From: Euptelea pleiosperma
Taxonomy: Eukaryota; Streptophyta; Magnoliopsida; Ranunculales; Eupteleaceae
Reading direction: 5' to 3'
DNA: 64,000 nucleotides
Assembly (NCBI GenBank): GCA_035048495.1
Contig: CM068553.1
Location: forward strand, 22,755,190-22,819,189
A program made the translations under genes and the position numbers. Positions 57,993-64,000 of the stretch are shown in pieces (position 1 is the stretch's first letter; every line of letters starts with the position of its first letter). The notes under the pieces were generated by a model. The model saw only the letters and a list, made by a program, of their open reading frames with translations. It searched no databases and was not told where the DNA came from.

Positions 57993-58206
57993 TCTCTCTC
58001 AAATCTCTTCCTCTCAAATTCTTTAACTGTTAGCCATTAAACACTCTTCCCTCTCTCAAATTTGTTCTCGTATCTTAACCGCTCGATCTCTCTCAATGAT
58101 TCTAAAATTTCCACGGCTCCAATGCTCCAAGCACACCTCCTTCTCTTTTATTTTCTGGGATCCACAGCCCAGATCAAAAGCAAAAGGTAAACCATCTTTT
58201 TTTTAA
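57431..58206. repeat. Unassigned DNA with a 109-bp tandem duplication and a (CT)n run
   Basis: CAAAATTAGAAGGCCCC units start at 57733 and 57842 (109-bp period, to about 57947). A CT microsatellite occupies 57951-58000. The phrase CCTTCACGAG[T/A]...GGTTGGACRTCCT...GGGTTGAGAGAGGTC occurs at 57630-57680 and again at 59020-59070, suggesting that the DNA between is inserted or duplicated. No gene. Confidence 0.6.
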
Positions 58207-58634
58207 GGGTCATGATGTAACAAGGTATACCTGAGATCTTTTCATTTGCGGAAGCGGCATTTTTGGTAGTCACCGCTGCCATCTGGGCCCACTAACCGCA
58301 TGGATGTTTAGCCCACCCCTTAATAGACATTCATACCAAAAATCAGCTTGTTTAATGATTTTAGCTGTTGGTTTTAGTACTAAAAATGGTTGCATTCAAC
58401 GGCTATAAGAACACCTTAAAAAGTGCTAAAAAGAGTTAAAATCTACTGGTTATATATTACCAATCAGGGTGATTTTTGGTGTGTATATCCACCAAGGGGT
58501 GGGATAAACATCCATGCAAGGGGTGGGATAAACATCCATGCGGTCAGTAGGCCCAAATGACAGTGGTGAGTAACAAAAGTCGTGCTTCCGTATTTGAAAC
58601 AGTTTCAGGCATATACCTTGTTACATCTTTTTCC
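58207..58634. mobile_element. MITE, probable Mutator-like
   Basis: About 428 bp. The inverted repeats are GATGTAACAAGGTATA at 58214-58229 and its complement ending at 58627. Flanking TTTTTTTTAA lies on both sides (58197-58206, 58635-58644), which contains a 9-bp duplication but is low complexity. Internally, CCAAAAATCAGC and GGGTGATTTTTGG face each other, and AGGGGTGGGATAAACATCCATGC is partly duplicated (about 58494-58540). Confidence 0.65.
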
Positions 58635-59401
58635 TTTTTTTTAATGGCATGTGCTTGGGGATTTTGCATTAAACAACATATTTTAATAAATTTTAGGGTT
58701 TTTATATATTTTATTCTATTTTGTATTTGGAAGAGATTGTTTAATTTAGGGTTTCAATTTTGCATTCATTTGGAAATTAAGGATCAAGATGCAAGAAATT
58801 CTTTGATGTTGTTCTTTGTGTAGTTTGATGCAAAGAAATACAATATGGGTCGGAATTGGGGACAACCATTTGGCGGACCCATATAAAAGATAATTCAATG
58901 GCTGATTTTTGGTGAGGATGATCTCTATGGTGAGGATATCTTCTTCACAAAAATTCAAATCATTCCGATATTCGTAGACGGGTTTAGAAGTTGAAGAATT
59001 ATCGATTGTCTATTCTTGGTTATCCTTCACGAGTTGGTTGGACATCCTATTTGGGTTGAGAGAGGTCCATGCTCCATGGGTTGAGCTTCTGGGCTGGGCG
59101 TGCATGGAATAGAGAGAGCCATACACGTGGTGGCTGTTAACGACCTTTTACGAATCAGCAGAAATAAAGAGAAACAAAAAGATCAATCAGAAAACAACAA
59201 ATTTGCTTGGTTTGTAGGTGAGAAAGCAATTTCACATCTCTCTCAATGTACAAGTATAAATTCCAACGCCTCATTGGGGTTTGTAGGTCCTCAGGGATAT
59301 GAATTACAGCCGATGACAAAGGGGCCTGCATAGCACTACTCCAGTCAGTAATTCCTGCTAATACATAAGAGACCTAAACCAACGGGCGTGAATAGGTCCT
59401 T
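58635..59401. other. Intergenic DNA downstream of the ankyrin gene
   Basis: AT-rich, with no convincing ORF, and unlike the LTR family. It includes the second copy of the GGTTGGACATCC phrase near 59040. It holds the 3' flank of the minus-strand ankyrin gene. Confidence 0.5.
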
Positions 59402-61217
59402 CTAAGGAATATCAAGAACATTGTGCAGCCCTCCTTGTCCCATGATGAACCCTTTGGATAAGCTCCAGAGTACTCCTACAAAGCGTACAATGAACACACC
59501 AAAAAATTTAACCACAATCATTGAGAGAAGTAATACCAGCACAGCCAACCAGACGAACCAAGCACCTGAAATGTGATAGGAGCCACAGATCACAAAGAAC
59601 TTCGGCATGTTCGTATCCATTACAAGGCCATAAGAGATCAAAATTGCAAATAAGGCCAATACAAGGAACCCTCCCATAGCGAGAGGTGACAAAAAAATAA
59701 TGATAATAACGATGGAGATGACCAAAGCTACTGTCAAGAGAGTCATGAGGTAAAAGATACGTGATGCTTCATCATAACCCATAATCACTTCTTTTATGTG
59801 GTATGTGACACGCACAGAGTTGCTAGTTGAGTTCAATCGCGAGTATTCAAGCGCAAACATTTTGGGAGGGCTGTTTGCGAGTTGATAGACTAGTTGGATG
59901 ACCATTTCGAGCACCACAAAAATCATAGGCCATTTATTAATGGGGATCTGTAAGATTAGCCTTTGTAATGTTGCATTGATGCTCCATGGAGGCAACAGTT
60001 GTGGTTGTGGTTGTGGTGGTTGAAGTGCTACATCCCGGGCTCTCACGGCTCCAGCACGTCGGAGGATATCCTCAATTTCCCTATCGTCAGATTCGTATGG
60101 ACTCTGGTATAAGAGGTCCAAGGCCGTGAAGCCGTTGTAATTCCTGCAATTTACTTGAACCACCCCCGGAAGCAAATCCTCAATGGCCTGCAACACATTT
60201 CGTTGTCTAAAGGTTACTTATAACTGGAGAATGCTCTGATGGCATATAGAATTGCTAACTGAGGTAGCAACAATTTGTTAGCGGATGGTGTGTTACCGCG
60301 CACGTGTTTGTATACATAGTTGTTTTTCCTTCCCCAACAGGTTGGTCTTTGGGGGTAAATATATGGTTGTTTAACACGAATCATATGAGAAAGAAAAAAG
60401 ATAAAGAAAACTCTAACCATGCATAGATTTTAAAATTTGATTAGTCGACTTGGAACCAGGCCAAGGATAACTCTCCGGGTGTCAATGGGTACCCGATTAA
60501 CAGATCGGTTTAGAAACTAAAGATTGATATCGAAGATAATAAAAACATTATGCGTATTCCAAAAATAATACTAAATAATTATAATTATAGATGAACAAAG
60601 TGTAGAAGCAAATATGCGCTTACCAAATGTTGTTTCCTAGAGGTTGCCAGGTGCAAGACAGTGTTGCCATCTCGATCCTTGCAGTTTACAAGCTCCTCCC
60701 ACCTATGCTCTTTTAACTTCCCCAAGAGGTATTTAAATGCATGGCACTGGTTATACTTCAGAGTGAGGTGAAGGGCGGTCTCTTCCCGGGCTGTCAACTC
60801 TGGAGCAGACTCTGGGCAAGTGGAGAGCAAAAGGTGCAAAACATCCACTCTCCCTTTAATGGCCGCCCAGTGTAGAGGAGTTCTGTAATCTCTGTCTCTC
60901 TTGTGGCACAGGCCAGGATTGTGATTCAATAGTTCCTTCACTATCTGAGTGTTCCCATTTGCCGCAGCAAGGTGCATTGGACTAAACCCATTCTTGTCCA
61001 ATTCTTCGGCGAACTTGGGCTTTAGTTCCATAATCATCTTCACAAAATCAAGTTTATCACGCTTAGATGCAGTGTGCAAAGGAGTCTCTCCGTGTATTAA
61101 AGCAACTTCGTCAAGCAAATCTGGATCTGATTCGACTAATGCCCTATACTCAGCTTTATCTCCACTTCGTACAGCATCAAACAACCTCTGTCCCATTACC
61201 CAGCTGCCCTGATCCAT
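59402..61217 (-). CDS. Ankyrin-repeat multi-pass membrane protein (ACD6-like), two exons
   Basis: Join of complement 61217-60624 and 60187-59402. The 436-bp intron has GT...TTGCAG ends and is phase 0, giving 459 residues. Ankyrin repeats fill residues 10-225, with the TPLHxA-type motif at about 44, 79, 113, 147, 186 and 219. A Q/P-rich linker (255-266) follows, then hydrophobic segments near 283-300, 341-364, 368-388 and 405-437. Plant relatives such as ACD6 sit at the plasma membrane and act in defence signalling; that role is inferred. The usual PGG motif (TFQAGxxPPGG) is not seen, so the membrane domain is divergent. The longer open frame to 61244 begins with GTG, so the ATG at 61217 was chosen. 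It is divergent from the plus-strand ankyrin gene. Confidence 0.85.
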
Positions 61218-61256
61218 TGTCTCTATAGTCTTGTGAGATTTCACTAGTGCTATTCA

Positions 61257-61264
61257 GATTTATA
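61257..61264 (-). promoter_or_regulatory. TATA box of the minus ankyrin gene
   Basis: TATAAATC on minus, 40 bp upstream of the ATG at 61217. It implies a very short 5' untranslated region if transcription starts about 30 bp downstream. Confidence 0.5.
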
Positions 61265-61921
61265 CATATTAATTATAAGCGGGAAGCTTCCTAAACGTTT
61301 CCTCAGCTACATCCACGAAGAACATCAAATGTAAATGTACATATGTAAGATTTTACTTTCATTTCTATTTTATTTGACTGTTCTTCCAAATCCGCTGGAT
61401 AATTCTAGCTTTTGCTGAAATTGCATCTCGCTGTGCAATTGTGGGTCGAATATTATCAATTTAGACAATTTCATATGCAGAAACATCCACGAAGTTGTTT
61501 GAAGGATGGTTCTCTTGATTTTTCTTTTCTATTTTTACACATTATTTTTTCTAAGTTTATATACACAATTTGTAATATACCCACAAAATTGTTTGATCTA
61601 ACATACCACCACCACAAAAGTAAATTAAATTCAAAACTATTCCAAAAATTATCGCGCTAACGAATACTTTGAAACTGTTCTTAGTACTACTAATAGCCTC
61701 ATTTAATTATGTCTCAACTGGTAAAAAAATTTCATGTCTAAGTGTTAATGTTTCAATATTGATAAGCAGAACTACTACTGTTGGCTTAATTTGCTGGTAT
61801 TATTGTTGTATTTTCCTTGTAAGCTTGACATGCTCGATCCAGAGGAAGAAGAGTTTGAAGGTTAAAGTCTTGATGAATGGGTAATGTGAATACACGGGGA
61901 GGTAAATTATTAAAGCAGGGG
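61265..61921. other. Promoter-proximal spacer of the divergent ankyrin genes
   Basis: AT-rich, with no gene. A single early copy of the minisatellite motif (CAGAAACATCCACGAAGTTG) sits at about 61479-61498, and ACATCCACGAAG occurs near 61310. Confidence 0.5.
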
Positions 61922-63080
61922 CAGAAACATCCCGGAAGTTGCTTGTAGACTTCTTAGCATCCACCTTCAACAAAGCAAACTTGAGGAAAACCAACAGTCA
62001 ATATGAGAGTCTGAATGTTAAAGACGTGATCAACGGGCACCATGGATACACTGTGAAGTAAATTATTAAAGCAGATGACACAGAAACATCCCCGAAGTTG
62101 TGTAGTTGCATGCATCCACCTTCGATAAAGCAAAGTAGAGGAAGACTAGAAGTCAATATGACAGTTTGAATGTTAAAGTCGTGATCATCGGGCACCATGG
62201 TTGCACATCAGACCCAGAAACATCCCCGAACTTATGAGGTTGCATCCACATTTCGATATGAGAGTTTGAATGTTAAAGACGTGATCAACGGGCAATGTGA
62301 ATACACGGTGAAGTAAATTATTAAAGCAGGAGCAGAAATATCCCGGAAGGTTGCTTGTAGGATCCACCTTCAACAAAGCAAACTGGAGGAAGACCAAAAG
62401 TCAATATGAGAATTTGAATGTTAAAGACATGATCAACGGGCACCATGGAAACACGGTGAAGTAAATTATTAAAGCAGACACAGAAACATCCCTGAAGTTG
62501 TGTAGTTGAACAAAGCAAACTAGAGGAAGACTAGAAGTCAATATGAGAGTTTGAATGTTAAGCCGTGATCATCGGGCACCATTTGGATGCACAGTGAACT
62601 AACTCATTGAAGCAGACCCAGAAACATCCCCGAACTTATGTGGTTGCACACATTTCACAAAGCAAACTAGAGGAGGAACAGAAGTCGATATTAGATAATT
62701 TTGAATGTTAAAGCCGGCCGTGATCAACGGGTACCTTTGATACATAGTAAACAAACTCATTGATTAAAGCAGAGCTCGGAAACATCCAAGAACTTGCGTA
62801 GTTGCATCCACCGTCAACATAGTGAACAAACTCATTGATTAAAGCAGAGTTCAGAAACATCCAAGAACTTACGTAGTTGCGGCCACCGTCAGCTTAGTAA
62901 ACACACTCATTGATTTAAGCAGAGCTCAGAAACATCCAGGAACTTGCGTTGCACCTACTTCGTAGACATGGAGGTATGGAAGCCAGGTTGGACCAATCCT
63001 TTTTTGACTGAACCGGACTAAAAATTAATTCTAAATGTTTTCAGATAAAGTAATGAGAGCAGAAACATCCCCGAACCTGT
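61922..63080 (+). repeat. Degenerate minisatellite between the ankyrin genes
   Basis: About ten copies of CAGAAACATCC[C/A][C/G]GAA near 61922, 62080, 62216, 62335, 62483, 62619, 62775, 62853, 62931 and 63060. Most are 120-155 bp apart, with two ~78-bp steps near the right. Between them recur TTGAATGTTAAAG, CGTGATCAACGGGCACC, GTGAAGTAAATTATTAAAGC and CAAAGCAAACTAGAGGAAGA. Short minus ORFs at 61800-62518 are repeat shadows. Confidence 0.85.
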
Positions 63081-63201
63081 GCAATTCCGAGGTCAATTCG
63101 ATGGTGTAGATCTAAGAAAAACTTCATCAGGGCCAAAAAAAAGTGCCCCCCTCCCCTCCCCCCGCCCTCAGGGTTCAAAAGAAATTGTCAACTGGGTCAA
63201 T

Positions 63202-63209
63202 TATATAAA
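63202..63209 (+). promoter_or_regulatory. TATA box of the plus ankyrin gene
   Basis: TATATAAA, 38 bp upstream of the first ATG (63247). The short spacing means that transcription may start close to, or past, that ATG, so a downstream ATG (63268, 63289 or 63310) could be the real start. Confidence 0.55.
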
Positions 63210-63246
63210 GACCCTTGGTGGATAATTAGCGTCTGAAACTTCTATC

Positions 63247-64000
63247 ATGCCCATGGTCCTGAGGGAAATGCATAATCCTATCTTACGAATGCTGGAGGAC
63301 GTGTTGATAATGTTAGTAGAGAAAAGTTCACCACGAATTGTCAACGCTGCTCGTACAGGCAATCTAGAGGAACTACGCCAATCGCTCGAAGCAAATCCAG
63401 ATTATCTCGAAGATGTTGCACTAACAAAGGAAGAGACTCCTTTACACACTGCAGCTAAGCATGGACACCTTGATTTTGTTAAAGAGATTGTACGACTAAA
63501 ACCTTCTTTTGCTCAAGAGCTAAACCAAGATGGTTATAGCCCCATGCACTTGGCTGCAGTAAATGGACACCTTCCCATTGTGACAGAACTCTTCAACCTC
63601 AGCCCTAAACTATGTCTTCTTAAAGACAGAGATGGAAGAACTCCTCTTCAATGTGCGGCCATCAACGGTAGAGATCACGTCGTGAGTAAATTACGCTCAG
63701 TTTGCCCCGGATCTGCATTAGCGACCCCACCCCTAAGAAAGACTTCTCTTAACCTCGAAGTTGAGAAGAGAAATTACCAAGTCTATTTGCAGACACTGGG
63801 AATGTCATCAGTTGCCATGTTGATCGCTGGGTTGACATTCCAAGCCGGACTAAACCCTCCCCATGTTGTTTTCAAAGAAGACTACAAATCCAATCTGATT
63901 GGCATACTTCGTTTACAAAACCAGCAGTCAGAATCGATTCTGGTTCCTCCTGCTCCCATGATGTTGTTCCGGCTATTTATGATTTTCAACTCGGCAGGGT
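63247..64000 (+). CDS. Ankyrin-repeat/PGG-like membrane protein, 3' end outside the window
   Basis: 251 codons are open to the window edge, with a TAA in frame at 63223-63225. Ankyrin repeats lie at about residues 29-155 (ETPLHTAA 63-70, YSPMHLAA 97-104, RTPLQCAA 131-138), about half as many as in the neighbour. After a basic linker comes a PGG-type first membrane segment (MLIAGLTFQAGLNPP, 191-205) whose diagnostic GG is replaced by HV. A second hydrophobic segment starts near 238. It is a paralogue of the minus gene: both share the order EDVAL/DEVAL, TPLHTA, DFVK, SPMHLAA. A defence-related membrane role is inferred from the family. Start uncertain, end missing. Confidence 0.8.
   Translation, partial: MPMVLREMHNPILRMLEDVLIMLVEKSSPRIVNAARTGNLEELRQSLEANPDYLEDVALTKEETPLHTAAKHGHLDFVKEIVRLKPSFAQELNQDGYSPMHLAAVNGHLPIVTELFNLSPKLCLLKDRDGRTPLQCAAINGRDHVVSKLRSVCPGSALATPPLRKTSLNLEVEKRNYQVYLQTLGMSSVAMLIAGLTFQAGLNPPHVVFKEDYKSNLIGILRLQNQQSESILVPPAPMMLFRLFMIFNSAG

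Noticed and set aside
61800..62518. Series of similar minus ORFs of 64-70 codons
   Set aside because: Their similarity reflects the tandem repeat, and each ends at the next repeat boundary. There is no start context or domain.

Overview
This is a repeat-dominated stretch of nuclear DNA from a flowering plant. The evidence is an Athila-lineage Ty3/gypsy polyprotein, an intron-containing plant hAT transposase with a DUF659 region, SIRE-like copia debris, Mutator-type MITEs, and ankyrin-repeat membrane-protein genes of the plant ACD6/PGG type with GT-AG introns and TATA boxes. Many large long terminal repeats (LTRs) suggest a big, transposon-rich genome. The species cannot be named from this window.

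About the first 59 kb are nested mobile DNA, and one LTR family explains most of it. Its members begin TGATATTCGCTCAAAAGTGC and end near CTACTTTCA. (1) 1-4468: two minus-strand LTRs. A solo LTR (167-2885, target duplication ATGGT) sits inside an older one that is cut by the window edge. (2) 4469-22356: an older minus LTR split by a complete plus-strand Athila element (4979-20262, target duplication AGAAC). The element has near-identical 2.94-kb LTRs, a degenerate tRNA-Asp primer site, one intact 1921-residue gag-pol ORF and a polypurine tract. (3) 22357-31298: a decayed gypsy reverse transcriptase, then a SIRE-like copia LTR split by a plus solo LTR (23351-30323, ATACG), itself split by a minus solo LTR (26739-29476, GAGTG). 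(4) 31299-32670: copia internal sequence with a broken plant-transposon-protein ORF. (5) 32671-37052: a second, truncated Athila-like copy with a ruined gag, followed by tandem arrays (37053-37850) and unassigned repeat DNA. (6) 40302-42814: another plus solo LTR (GCCTT), inside an element whose primer site and partial LTR lie at 43884-44370 on the minus strand. (7) 44371-56400: a plus LTR fragment split by a 6.1-kb hAT transposon (44863-50990, 8-bp duplication GTGTCAAA) and by a 4.3-kb TG...CA solo LTR (51614-55954, CTCTC). That solo LTR carries a 729-bp Mutator-like MITE with a 9-bp duplication and a short poly(A) retroposon. (8) 56401-59401: a gag scrap, direct duplications and another MITE.

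The right end (59402-64000) is genic. Two ankyrin-repeat membrane-protein genes lie head to head. The minus gene has two exons and encodes 459 residues. The plus gene runs off the window. The 2 kb between them is largely a degenerate minisatellite with a recurring GAAACATCCCCGAA motif. Both genes have a TATA box about 40 bp upstream of the first ATG.

The autonomous-looking parts are the Athila polyprotein, which has no visible lesion, and the hAT transposase, whose four inferred exons stay in frame except for one in-frame TGA. The LTR family also carries structure that coding does not explain: a palindrome built on GGAGTTGCAG/CTGCAACTCC, a second hairpin with TTAGTGGACCCC/GGGGTCCACTAA arms, and arrays of TTTCTCTCTCTA. 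No prokaryotic genes, CRISPR arrays or tRNA/rRNA genes were seen. All similarity calls rest on motif recognition by eye; no database search was run.
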